Shown here piece after piece: positions 5,516-13,003 of a stretch of 16,019 nucleotides of DNA (position 1 is the stretch's first letter; every line of letters starts with the position of its first letter). A program made the translations under genes and the position numbers. The notes beneath the pieces were generated by a model that saw only the letters and a list, made by a program, of their open reading frames with translations, did not search any database and had not been told where the DNA came from. Source of the stretch: CAG-1000 sp964345385 (lineage in GTDB: Bacteria; Bacillota_I; Bacilli_A; RF39; UBA660); the NCBI GenBank assembly GCA_964345385.1, contig CAYFQM010000014.1:1-16019 (forward strand), read 5' to 3'.

Positions 5516-7573
5516 ATGAATAAGAAAATGAATAAAAAAGGTTTTGTATTTATTGAAACAATTACAGTATTAGTGGTAGTTATTTTATCTCTTACTTTAA
5601 TGTCTGCTAACTATGTTCTTTTAAGAACTAAATCAAAAGCTAAACTTCATTATGATAGAACTAATGAATTATATGCTTTAAGAACTTTTATGGATATTGG
5701 AGTTAACGAATTAAATAATTATGGTAATATAGTTAGTTATTTAAATCTTTCTGGGACAAAAGACTATATAGTAACATCTACTACTTGTGATGGTTCTAAA
5801 TTAAACTCAGATGATAGTTTATCTTTTAATAAATTTGTTCCTAATTGTAATGATGTATTAAATACATTAAATATAAAAACTTTACTTATTACATCAGATA
5901 TTGATTATACATCTAAAAAATATACTTCTTTATCTACTGGTATGATTAAATATTTAGAACAAACTCAAAAGAGTGATTATTATGTTATGGGAGATGAAGG
6001 GGATTCTTCTATTAGAAAAAGAGATATATCCTATGTAGTAGGAGAGTTTTATAGTAATAATGAATATTATTATGCATCTATTAAAATAGGTAATAATTTA
6101 GATTATTCAGCTAGTGGTATCGCAGTAGTAAGTATTTTGAAAAATGGTTATGTTTGGGATAACAATCAAATAAATATAGCTTTATATCAAGATGGAGTAG
6201 AATATTATAATATGTCAGATACTACCAGAAATAGAAATGATATAGAATTTCATAATGTTTCTCAAGGAAGTTATGAGATATATGCATCTAAAAGTTCTGA
6301 TCCAAATTCTATATTAATTGATACAGGGGTAGTTATAGATGTTTTCCCATCTGGAATACAAAGTATAAATTATCATTCTCTACAAATTGATAGAAAAGAT
6401 TCTCATGTTACTTCAGTTATAGGTATTGGTGAATATTTTTCTAATCAAAGAGTTAAACTAACAGCTATTTTTGATGGAGGATATGAAATAAATAACTGGA
6501 GTGTAATAAGTGGAAACACACCTGATAATTTAGGAGTTAATCCAACTACAATATTAATTAATCAAATGACTCATTTAGAAGTTTCATCTAAAGGTATTCC
6601 ATATAGTATTGGTTTTGATGGAAATGGTCACACTTCTGGATCTATGAGTATTCAAACTGGTTTTATATATGGGACGCCAAAAGCATTAAATCAAAATCTT
6701 TTTGAAAAAGATGGATATGTTTTTTTAGGATGGAGTAAAGAAAAAGATGGAGCTTTGGTATATAATGATAAAGAACAAATTATTAATGGAAGTGATTCAA
6801 AAGGAACTGCTTATTTATATGCCTTATGGGATATAATTAGATATACAGTTGTTTTTGATGGAAATGGAAGCACTTCTGGATCTATGGATGCACAAAATTT
6901 TGCATATAATCAATCTAAAAATTTACTTCCTAATGCATATGAAAAAGCAGGATATCAATTTATAGGATGGGGAATGTCTTCAACTGATACTAATCCAACA
7001 TATTTAGATGAACAAAATGTTAAAAATATTACTACTGTTGAAGGAGCTATAGTAACTTTATATGCTTTATGGGAAGAAAATGAAGTAAATGTAAATATAT
7101 ATAAAGATAATAGTTCTTGGACAAGTAGTGGAATTCAAGCTGCTTTATATCAAAATGGAGTTAAAAAGTATGCTTATACTGATGCAGTAGTAGGTAGTTC
7201 ATCTATAACTTGGAATCAAGTATTAAAAGGAAGTTATAATTTATATGCATCTAAAAGTCTTAATGATATTAGTAATTTAGTAGATACTGGTATAATAATA
7301 AATTTAAATAATGGTGGAGTTTCAAATAATATAATATATTATGATACTCTTACTGTAACAAAAGATGCTAACATTAATACTGTAACTGCAGGTGGAGTCT
7401 ATTTAAGAGGAACAAATCATACTTTAGTAGCTACTCCTAAAAGTGGTTATAGATTTAAAGAATGGGAAGTAACAAGTGGAAATATTAATTTATCTGAAGA
7501 TGATTTAAAAAATTCTACTATTAATTTTAATATACTTTCTCCTCTTGAATTAAAGGCTACTTCAGAAGTTTAA
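5516..7573 (+). CDS. Large modular type IV pilin-like surface protein with InlB-type repeats
   Basis: A 685-residue secreted protein with a class III (prepilin) signal: MNKKMNKKG then FVFIE, giving cleavage at Gly9-Phe10 and the conserved Glu at +5 (Glu14). A hydrophobic helix runs to about residue 30. Residues 31-195 form a pilin-like head with the protein's only two cysteines, Cys91 and Cys111, suited to a disulfide. Then come a Cna-B-like plus divergent InlB-repeat unit (about 200-357), two InlB B-repeats (about 362-438 and 441-522, each with FDGNG, a GY.F.GW motif and LYALW), and a second copy of the first unit (about 524-685). There is no LPXTG motif or C-terminal anchor, so the pilin helix is the only visible retention device. 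PilC and PilD homologues lie downstream, past ppa and lepA. It probably acts as a pilus-tip or pseudopilus adhesin; the ligand is unknown. Confidence 0.8.
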   Translation: MNKKMNKKGFVFIETITVLVVVILSLTLMSANYVLLRTKSKAKLHYDRTNELYALRTFMDIGVNELNNYGNIVSYLNLSGTKDYIVTSTTCDGSKLNSDDSLSFNKFVPNCNDVLNTLNIKTLLITSDIDYTSKKYTSLSTGMIKYLEQTQKSDYYVMGDEGDSSIRKRDISYVVGEFYSNNEYYYASIKIGNNLDYSASGIAVVSILKNGYVWDNNQINIALYQDGVEYYNMSDTTRNRNDIEFHNVSQGSYEIYASKSSDPNSILIDTGVVIDVFPSGIQSINYHSLQIDRKDSHVTSVIGIGEYFSNQRVKLTAIFDGGYEINNWSVISGNTPDNLGVNPTTILINQMTHLEVSSKGIPYSIGFDGNGHTSGSMSIQTGFIYGTPKALNQNLFEKDGYVFLGWSKEKDGALVYNDKEQIINGSDSKGTAYLYALWDIIRYTVVFDGNGSTSGSMDAQNFAYNQSKNLLPNAYEKAGYQFIGWGMSSTDTNPTYLDEQNVKNITTVEGAIVTLYALWEENEVNVNIYKDNSSWTSSGIQAALYQNGVKKYAYTDAVVGSSSITWNQVLKGSYNLYASKSLNDISNLVDTGIIINLNNGGVSNNIIYYDTLTVTKDANINTVTAGGVYLRGTNHTLVATPKSGYRFKEWEVTSGNINLSEDDLKNSTINFNILSPLELKATSEV
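6611..6886 (+). repeat. Direct DNA repeat inside the pilin gene (two InlB modules)
   Basis: Bases 6611-6646 recur at 6851-6886 with 32 of 36 positions identical, offset by exactly 240 bp (80 codons). Both encode FDGNG followed by SGSM at the start of an InlB B-repeat. A second, looser repeat links 6266-6300 and 7229-7263 (offset 963 bp), encoding GSYEIYASKS and GSYNLYASKS in the flanking modules. Confidence 0.8.
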
Positions 7574-7598
7574 ATTAGTATTAAATATTAATATATAG

Positions 7599-7604
7599 TA
7601 TAAT
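7599..7604 (+). promoter_or_regulatory. Possible -10 element for ppa
   Basis: A perfect TATAAT at 7599-7604 lies just upstream of the ppa Shine-Dalgarno (GGAGG, 7611-7615). The -35 region is poor, and the start would fall at the ribosome site. There is no terminator after the pilin gene, so ppa may also be read through from it. Confidence 0.35.
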
Positions 7605-7619
7605 TTATATGGAGGCATT

Positions 7620-8108
7620 ATGAATGATAAAGTAGAAGCAATAATAGAAATACCATGTGGAAGTAAAAATAAATTTGAAATAAAGGACGGTAGGGTTAAA
7701 TTAGATAGAGTTCTTTATTCTGCTATGAACTATCCATGTGAATATGGTTTTATAGAAAATACACTAGCTTATGATGGAGATCCATTAGATATATTAGTAA
7801 TTGCTAAAGAACCATCTTATCCAGGGTGCACAATACCAGCTAGAGTGGTTGGGGTTTTAAAATTAAATGATAATGGAGCACTTGATTATAAAATAATATC
7901 AGTAGTTGATGTGGATCCAAGATATTCTAATATAAATAATATATCTGATATAACAGAGTTTGATTTAAAAGAAATTAAAAATTTTTTTGAAAATTATAAA
8001 ACACTTCAAAATATTAAAGTTGAAGTAGAGGAGTATTATGATAAAGAAGAAGCATTAAAAATAATTGAAAAGTGCAAACAAAATTATATTAATCAAAGAA
8101 GAAGTTAA
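7620..8108 (+). CDS. ppa: Inorganic pyrophosphatase, family I
   Basis: A soluble Mg-dependent pyrophosphatase that hydrolyses PPi from biosynthesis and so pulls nucleotide and aminoacyl-tRNA synthesis forward. The metal-binding signature DGDPLD is at residues 52-57. It is preceded by the substrate-binding NKFEIK (residues 17-22) and by MNYPCEYGFI near residue 37, and followed by VDVDPRY around residue 98. The length of 162 is slightly short but within the range of bacterial family I enzymes (E. coli about 175). The start ATG follows GGAGG by four bases. It sits 46 bases after the pilin gene and has its own terminator before lepA. Nothing suggests a pilus-specific role. Confidence 0.95.
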   Translation: MNDKVEAIIEIPCGSKNKFEIKDGRVKLDRVLYSAMNYPCEYGFIENTLAYDGDPLDILVIAKEPSYPGCTIPARVVGVLKLNDNGALDYKIISVVDVDPRYSNINNISDITEFDLKEIKNFFENYKTLQNIKVEVEEYYDKEEALKIIEKCKQNYINQRRS

Positions 8109-8121
8109 CTTCTTCTTTTTT
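8095..8121 (+). terminator. Intrinsic terminator of ppa
   Basis: AAAGAAGAAG (8095-8104) pairs with CTTCTTCTTT (8109-8118) around TTAA, followed by more T. The ppa stop codon TAA (8106-8108) forms most of the loop, and the 5' arm encodes the last residues of the protein. Confidence 0.85.
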
Positions 8122-8135
8122 TATATTTAAATTTA

Positions 8136-8144
8136 TGATAAAAT
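8136..8144 (+). promoter_or_regulatory. Extended -10 promoter for lepA, predicting a near-leaderless mRNA
   Basis: TGATAAAAT places TGn (8136-8138) before TAAAAT (8139-8144). The expected start is about 8150-8152, only a few bases from the lepA ATG at 8154. No Shine-Dalgarno-like sequence lies between, so initiation would be leaderless or nearly so. Confidence 0.45.
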
Positions 8145-8153
8145 ACATATGAT

Positions 8154-9941
8154 ATGGAAAGAGAAAAAATAAGAAATTTTTGTATTATAGCTCATATAGA
8201 TCATGGTAAGAGTACTTTAGCTGATAGAATACTTGATATTTGTAATGCAGTAGAAGAAAGAGATAAAAAAACTCAACTTCTTGATAATATGGATTTAGAA
8301 AGAGAAAGAGGCATTACTATTAAATTAAATGCAGTTGAACTTAAATATAAAAGTTATACATTTCATTTAATAGATACTCCAGGTCATGTAGATTTTAGTT
8401 ATGAAGTAAGTCGTAGTTTAGCTGCTTGTGAAGGAGCTATTTTAGTAGTGGATGCTACTCAAGGAATAGAAGCTCAAACATTAGCTAATTTGTATTTAGC
8501 ACTAGATGTTAATTTAAAAATAATTCCTGTAATAAACAAAATAGATCTTCCAAATGCAGATACTCAAAAAGTAAAGCAAGAGTTAATTGATACAATAGGT
8601 TTTAATGAAGAAGAAATAATTTGTTTAAGTGCTAAAACAGGAGTAGGGGTAGAGGATTTATTAGATGAAATAATAGATAAAGTTCCTTCTCCAAAGCAAA
8701 TAGATGATAAACTTCAAGCATTAATATTTGATAGTTATTTTGATCCATACAAAGGAGTAATAATATTGTTTCGTATTATGAATGGAAAAATAAGTATTAA
8801 AGATAAAGTGCATTTTATAAATAAAAATGCAACTTATGAAGTATTAGAGTTATATAAAAATACACCTAAAGAAGAGAAAAAACAAACTTTATATGCTGGA
8901 GAAGTAGGTTTTCTTTGTGCTTCTATTAAAAGTATAGATGATGTAGAAGTAGGAGATACTATTATTCATGAAGGAAGTAATGTAAAAGCTTTACCTGGAT
9001 ATAAAAAGATGAAACCAATGGTATTTAGTGGTTTATATCCAGTAGATAATACAAAATTTAATAATTTAAAAGAAGCTTTATTAAAATTAAAGTTGAGTGA
9101 TTCTAGTTTAGTTTATGAACCAGAATCATCAGATTGTTTGGGTTTTGGTTTTAGATGTGGTTTTTTAGGTTTACTTCATATGGATATAGTAGGAGAAAGA
9201 ATTAAAAGAGAATTTAATATTGATATTATTACTACTAGTCCTAGTGTTATATATGAAGTTATTTTAACTACAGGAGAAGTAAAACATATCGATAGTCCAT
9301 CTAAAATGCCTGAAGCTAATTATATAAGTAAAATATTAGAACCATTTGTTTTAACAAATATCTATGTTCCATCTGAATATATTGGTCCTACTATAGAATT
9401 ATGTCAAGAAAAAAGAGGAGTATATTTAACTCAAGAATATATTACAGATACAAGAGTATGTTTAAAGTATGAGCTTCCACTTAGTGAAATAGTATATGAT
9501 TTTTTTGATAAGTTAAAAAGTTATACTAAAGGATATGCTTCATTTGATTATGATTATATTGGAAATAAAGAAAGTAAATTAGTTAAGGTAGATGTATTAT
9601 TAAACTATGAAGTAGTAGATGCTTTAAGTATTATTGTTCATAAAGATCAAGCGTATAAAAGAGGAAAAACAGTATGTGAAAACCTAAAGAAAGTTATTCC
9701 AAGACAAATGTTTCAAATTCCTATTCAAGCAGCAATAGGTTCTAAAATAATAGCAAGAGAAAATATAAGTGCTTTAAAGAAAAATGTGCTTGCTAAATGT
9801 TATGGAGGAGACATATCAAGAAAAAGAAAACTTCTTGAAAAACAAAAAGAAGGGAAAAAGAAAATGAAACAAATAGGTAGTGTTTCAATACCACAAGAAG
9901 CATTTCTAACAATATTAAGAACTGATTCAAAAGAAAATTAA
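8154..9941 (+). CDS. lepA: Elongation factor 4 (LepA)
   Basis: A ribosome-associated translational GTPase implicated in back-translocation and 30S assembly. The length of 595 is typical. G-domain motifs are in order: AHIDHGKST (residues 13-21), RERGITIK (about 43-50), DTPGH (74-78), NKID (128-131) and SAKTG (about 160). The LepA-specific C-terminal region is complete, ending with GGDISRKRKLLEKQKEGKK then GSVSIPQEAF. The start is the only ATG able to include the P-loop; family members begin a few residues before IRNF. There is no ribosome-binding site upstream, and an extended -10 promoter sits 10 bases before the ATG. The gene separates the pilin gene from pilC; no clear terminator follows it. 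Confidence 0.97.
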   Translation: MEREKIRNFCIIAHIDHGKSTLADRILDICNAVEERDKKTQLLDNMDLERERGITIKLNAVELKYKSYTFHLIDTPGHVDFSYEVSRSLAACEGAILVVDATQGIEAQTLANLYLALDVNLKIIPVINKIDLPNADTQKVKQELIDTIGFNEEEIICLSAKTGVGVEDLLDEIIDKVPSPKQIDDKLQALIFDSYFDPYKGVIILFRIMNGKISIKDKVHFINKNATYEVLELYKNTPKEEKKQTLYAGEVGFLCASIKSIDDVEVGDTIIHEGSNVKALPGYKKMKPMVFSGLYPVDNTKFNNLKEALLKLKLSDSSLVYEPESSDCLGFGFRCGFLGLLHMDIVGERIKREFNIDIITTSPSVIYEVILTTGEVKHIDSPSKMPEANYISKILEPFVLTNIYVPSEYIGPTIELCQEKRGVYLTQEYITDTRVCLKYELPLSEIVYDFFDKLKSYTKGYASFDYDYIGNKESKLVKVDVLLNYEVVDALSIIVHKDQAYKRGKTVCENLKKVIPRQMFQIPIQAAIGSKIIARENISALKKNVLAKCYGGDISRKRKLLEKQKEGKKKMKQIGSVSIPQEAFLTILRTDSKEN

Positions 9942-9948
9942 TTTACTA

Positions 9949-9977
9949 TTTAAAAATAATAAATATTATGTTATACT
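9949..9977 (+). promoter_or_regulatory. Promoter for the pilC-pilD operon
   Basis: TTTAAA (9949-9954) lies 17 bases before TATACT (9972-9977), which carries TGT (9969-9971) as an extended -10. The predicted start is near 9984, giving a 26-nt leader with AAGAGGA (9994-10000). Confidence 0.6.
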
Positions 9978-10009
9978 TTTAATGTATAGAATAAAGAGGA
10001 ACCACTAAA

Positions 10010-11752
10010 TTGAAAAGTAAGAAGAAAAATAAAAAAAAGTCTAGTTCATTTAATCCATTTAAAGAGATATTTTATCTAATTAAATCTTTTTTCATAGCTA
10101 TAATTAGTATATTAGAAACAATAGGTAATATTATTCTAAGTATATATGAAGGAATTAAATTTATAGTGGGTGAAATAGTATATATGATTAGTTCTTTTTT
10201 TGAAGGAATTATATTTATTTTAAAATCTACTTTTCGTGATGTACCAACTAAAATATTTGGTAAATTAAGTAAATGGCTTTATAATAAAATTCGTAATAAA
10301 GAAAAATATATAAAAGAATTAGATAAATCTAGAAAATTAACTGCTGATCCTAATGAAGTAGTTGATCCAAATATGATTTTTAGTGGAAAAGGTCTTTTAG
10401 GTCTTATAAAAGACTTTATTATTGAAACATATGAAAATCTTTCTTTTGTTAAGAAAAAAAGAGAAAAACTTGAAAAAAACTTATCTGTTTTAGTTGTTGA
10501 TCAAGATGGTGAAGATGCTATTAAAGGAGAGAAAAAAATTACTTATAGATATTTAGCTCGTAATAAAGAAGGAAAACTAATTAAAGGTTATTTTTCAGCT
10601 TTATCTAGGTTAGATGTTTATTCATATTTAATTGATGAAGGACTTATAGTATATGAAATTACTACTGATTTTTGGATTAGATTACTTCATTCTGAAAGTT
10701 CTTCTTTAAAGTTTAAAATGTCTCATAAAGATTTGATATTTTGGTTAACACAAGTTTCTACTTATGTTAAAGCAGGTATTCCATTAGCTGATTCAGTTAA
10801 AATAATAGCTCGTCAAGATAAAAAAACTAAATATAAAGCAGTATTTGATTCAGTTATATATGAACTTACTATGGGAAATTCTTTTAGTGATGCTTTGGCT
10901 AAACAAGGTAGTATATTTCCACCACTTCTTGTAAATATGATTAAATCTTCTGAAATGATAGGAAACATTGAAGAAACATTAGATCAAATGGCTGCGTATT
11001 ATCAAGAAATGGAAGATAATAGAAAAGCTGTTATTGGTGCTTTAACATATCCAGTTATTATATTAGTTTTTGCTATATGTATTGTAGTATTTTTACTTGT
11101 ATATATTATTCCTAAATTTGTACAAGTATATAGTACTATGGGTTCAACTGTTCCAAAATTAACACAAACTATATTAAATATTTCTGCATTTATTACAAGC
11201 AATTGGGCTAAGATATTATTAGTAATTTTAATTATAATATTTGCCATTGTTTTTGCTTATAAAAACTTAAAGCAATTTAGAACGACAATTCAATACATTT
11301 TTATGCATTTACCAGTATTTGGAAAATTAACTATATATAGAGAAATAAGTATGTTTGCAACAACATTTGCTACTTTAGAAAAAAACAATATATTACTTAC
11401 TGATAGTGTTAATATGTTAATGAAGATAACTAAAAACGAAATATTTAAATCTATAATGTATAATACTATTAATAATATATTAGTTGGGGAAAAAATGAGT
11501 AAATCATTTAAAGATCAATGGTGTATTCCTCAAATAGCATATTATATGATTGTTACAGGAGAATCTACTGGTGAATTATCTGCTATGCTTGAAAAAGTAG
11601 GGGAATATTATCAAAAACAACAAAAAAATATTATTTCTCAAATTAAGACATTTATTGAACCAGTAATGATAGTTTTACTTGCATTAATAGTTGGATTTAT
11701 ATTAATTAGCGTTTTACTTCCTATGATAGGTAGTTATGACTTAATTAAATAG
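10010..11752 (+). CDS. pilC: PilC/GspF/ComGB-type pilus assembly platform protein with long N-terminal extension
   Basis: An inner-membrane platform of type IV pilus, type II secretion or competence pseudopilus machines; partners are an assembly ATPase and the pilins. The core begins near residue 176 (TYRYLARNKEGKLIKGYF). It contains two cytoplasmic T2SF domains: SHKDLIFWLTQVSTYVKAG with GIPLADS at about 240-262, and ISMFATTFATLEKNNI with LLTDS at about 447-468. Membrane helices are near 339-372, 401-421 and 550-572. GESTGELSAMLEKV precedes the last helix. Residues 1-175 are extra: a Lys-rich start, hydrophobic or amphipathic helices at about 15-75 and a charged linker. The family is usually about 350-400 long, against 580 here. 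The start is TTG 10010 with AAGAGGA nine bases upstream; no ATG is available for over 50 codons. PilD follows by 10 bases. Confidence 0.9.
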   Translation: MKSKKKNKKKSSSFNPFKEIFYLIKSFFIAIISILETIGNIILSIYEGIKFIVGEIVYMISSFFEGIIFILKSTFRDVPTKIFGKLSKWLYNKIRNKEKYIKELDKSRKLTADPNEVVDPNMIFSGKGLLGLIKDFIIETYENLSFVKKKREKLEKNLSVLVVDQDGEDAIKGEKKITYRYLARNKEGKLIKGYFSALSRLDVYSYLIDEGLIVYEITTDFWIRLLHSESSSLKFKMSHKDLIFWLTQVSTYVKAGIPLADSVKIIARQDKKTKYKAVFDSVIYELTMGNSFSDALAKQGSIFPPLLVNMIKSSEMIGNIEETLDQMAAYYQEMEDNRKAVIGALTYPVIILVFAICIVVFLLVYIIPKFVQVYSTMGSTVPKLTQTILNISAFITSNWAKILLVILIIIFAIVFAYKNLKQFRTTIQYIFMHLPVFGKLTIYREISMFATTFATLEKNNILLTDSVNMLMKITKNEIFKSIMYNTINNILVGEKMSKSFKDQWCIPQIAYYMIVTGESTGELSAMLEKVGEYYQKQQKNIISQIKTFIEPVMIVLLALIVGFILISVLLPMIGSYDLIK

Positions 11753-11762
11753 GAAGGTTATT

Positions 11763-12521
11763 ATGAAAATTTTAATTATATTTTTATTATTTATATTTGG
11801 TTTAATTTTTGGTAGTTTTTTTTGTTGTATGGGATATAGAATACCTAATAAAATGAAAACTGTTTTTGATAAAAGTGCTTGTCCTCACTGTAATAATAAA
11901 TTAAAGTGGTATATGAATATACCGGTATTCTCTTTTATATTTTTAAAAGGAAAGTGTGCCTATTGTAAAAATAAAATTAGTTATATTTATCCACTTATAG
12001 AAGTGTGTACTGGTGCTTTATTTGCTTTAAGTTATATATTATTTGATTTTAATTATGAGTTTTATTTAAGCGTTATAATAAGTAGTATGTTAATGGTAAC
12101 AGTTGTTAGCGATTTTAAATATTATTATATATCTGATAGAGTTTTATTATTAGGGTTTATAAGCGCCGTTATAATTAATTATTCATATTATGGATTTAAA
12201 TATACTTTTCAAAATATAATATGTGCATTAATTATATTTGGTTTTATGATGCTTATTAAATTGTTAGGAAATATAGCATTTAAAAAAGAGTCATTAGGAG
12301 ATGGTGATATAAAACTAATGGCTGTTTTAGCATCTATATTTGGTCTTAAATTTTCATTTGTAGTTTTATTTATAGGTTCACTTCTTGGATTAATATTTTC
12401 ATTTATGTTTAAGAAAAAAGATGGTATCATTCCTTTTGGTCCTTTTCTTTTAATAGCATCATTAATAGTATTATATTTTATATCATATATTGATAACTTT
12501 ATTAGAATGCTTATATTTTAA
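11763..12521 (+). CDS. pilD: Prepilin peptidase / N-methyltransferase (type IV leader peptidase)
   Basis: A membrane aspartyl protease that removes the short positively charged leader of prepilins; the two-domain form also methylates the new N-terminal Phe. Both parts are visible. The N-terminal domain has the tetracysteine motif Cys40, Cys43, Cys65 and Cys68. The peptidase domain has catalytic Asp117 (SDFKYYYISD) and the GxGD motif at residues 179-182 (GDGDIKLM). Several hydrophobic helices span the rest. The length of 252 is normal for PilD/ComC. The Shine-Dalgarno AGGAAGG overlaps the pilC stop, 10 bases from the ATG, so the two are one operon. The natural substrate in this window is the prepilin at 5516. 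A terminator forms inside its last codons. Confidence 0.95.
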   Translation: MKILIIFLLFIFGLIFGSFFCCMGYRIPNKMKTVFDKSACPHCNNKLKWYMNIPVFSFIFLKGKCAYCKNKISYIYPLIEVCTGALFALSYILFDFNYEFYLSVIISSMLMVTVVSDFKYYYISDRVLLLGFISAVIINYSYYGFKYTFQNIICALIIFGFMMLIKLLGNIAFKKESLGDGDIKLMAVLASIFGLKFSFVVLFIGSLLGLIFSFMFKKKDGIIPFGPFLLIASLIVLYFISYIDNFIRMLIF

Positions 12522-12536
12522 AATAAGCTTTTTTTT
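12509..12536 (+). terminator. Intrinsic terminator of pilC-pilD
   Basis: GCTTAT (12509-12514) pairs with ATAAGC (12523-12528) around an 8-nt loop, followed by eight T (12529-12536). The 5' arm lies within the last four codons of pilD, whose stop is at 12519-12521. Confidence 0.75.
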
Positions 12537-12551
12537 ATTTTGTTTTTATAG

Positions 12552-12557
12552 TAAAAT
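12552..12557 (+). promoter_or_regulatory. Possible -10 element for the yvlD-lgt-trxB-rlmB-sigH operon
   Basis: TAAAAT at 12552-12557 is a plausible -10 between the pilD terminator and the next ribosome-binding site. Upstream there is only a T-run in place of a -35. The start would be near 12564, at the AGGAGG of the first gene. The position is plausible because a promoter is required here, but the sequence support is weak. Confidence 0.3.
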
Positions 12558-12574
12558 AATATAGGAGGATTATT

Positions 12575-13003
12575 ATGAAAAAAGCTAAATTATATAAAAT
12601 TGATAATAGAGAAAACAAAAATAATTATGAACCAAACAATATATTAGTTTTTTTTGTTAGTTTAATAGTTTATTCTTTTGCTTTAATACTTACTAGTTAT
12701 ATATTTGAAGGTTTGTATGTAGAAAACTTTTTATATGCTTTTGTGGCATCTATGATACTAAATATTTTAAATTATTTGCTTAAACCACTTCTTATGTATT
12801 TAACATTACCTATAACAATAATTTCTATGGGATTTTTGTATCCTATTAGTAATATGATTATACTTTATTTATGTAGTATTATAATGGGAAGTCATTTTCA
12901 AACTGGTAATTTTATAAGTTTGTTTTTTGCTTCAATATTTTTAAGTTTTATTAAAATTATTTTAGATAAAAGTATAACATATAGAGTTGGAGGTATTAAA
13001 TGA
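12575..13003 (+). CDS. YvlD-like small membrane protein (phage holin 4 superfamily)
   Basis: A 142-residue integral membrane protein. After a charged N-terminal tail (about 25 residues) come four hydrophobic segments: about 24-45, 52-70, 75-100 and 110-128. Family signatures are ASMILNILNYLLKPLLMYLT and LPITIISMGF, the pattern of B. subtilis YvlD and related proteins (holin 4 superfamily, PF04020 type). The biochemical role is unknown; the holin name is a family label and not evidence of lysis. In B. subtilis yvlD lies near hprK-lgt, so its place directly before lgt is conserved synteny with hprK absent. Its TGA overlaps the lgt ATG by four bases. The start is ATG after a strong AGGAGG. Confidence 0.82.
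   Translation: MKKAKLYKIDNRENKNNYEPNNILVFFVSLIVYSFALILTSYIFEGLYVENFLYAFVASMILNILNYLLKPLLMYLTLPITIISMGFLYPISNMIILYLCSIIMGSHFQTGNFISLFFASIFLSFIKIILDKSITYRVGGIK

Noticed and set aside
11002..11247. Antisense open frame within pilC
   Set aside because: Shadow of the pilC membrane region; no start signals and no recognisable motifs.
12209..12430. Antisense open frame within pilD
   Set aside because: Lies wholly inside the peptidase domain, which has clear catalytic motifs on the plus strand; no ribosome-binding site.
12575..13003. Phage holin or prophage remnant
   Set aside because: The family name is historical; the gene is translationally coupled to lgt and no other phage gene is present.
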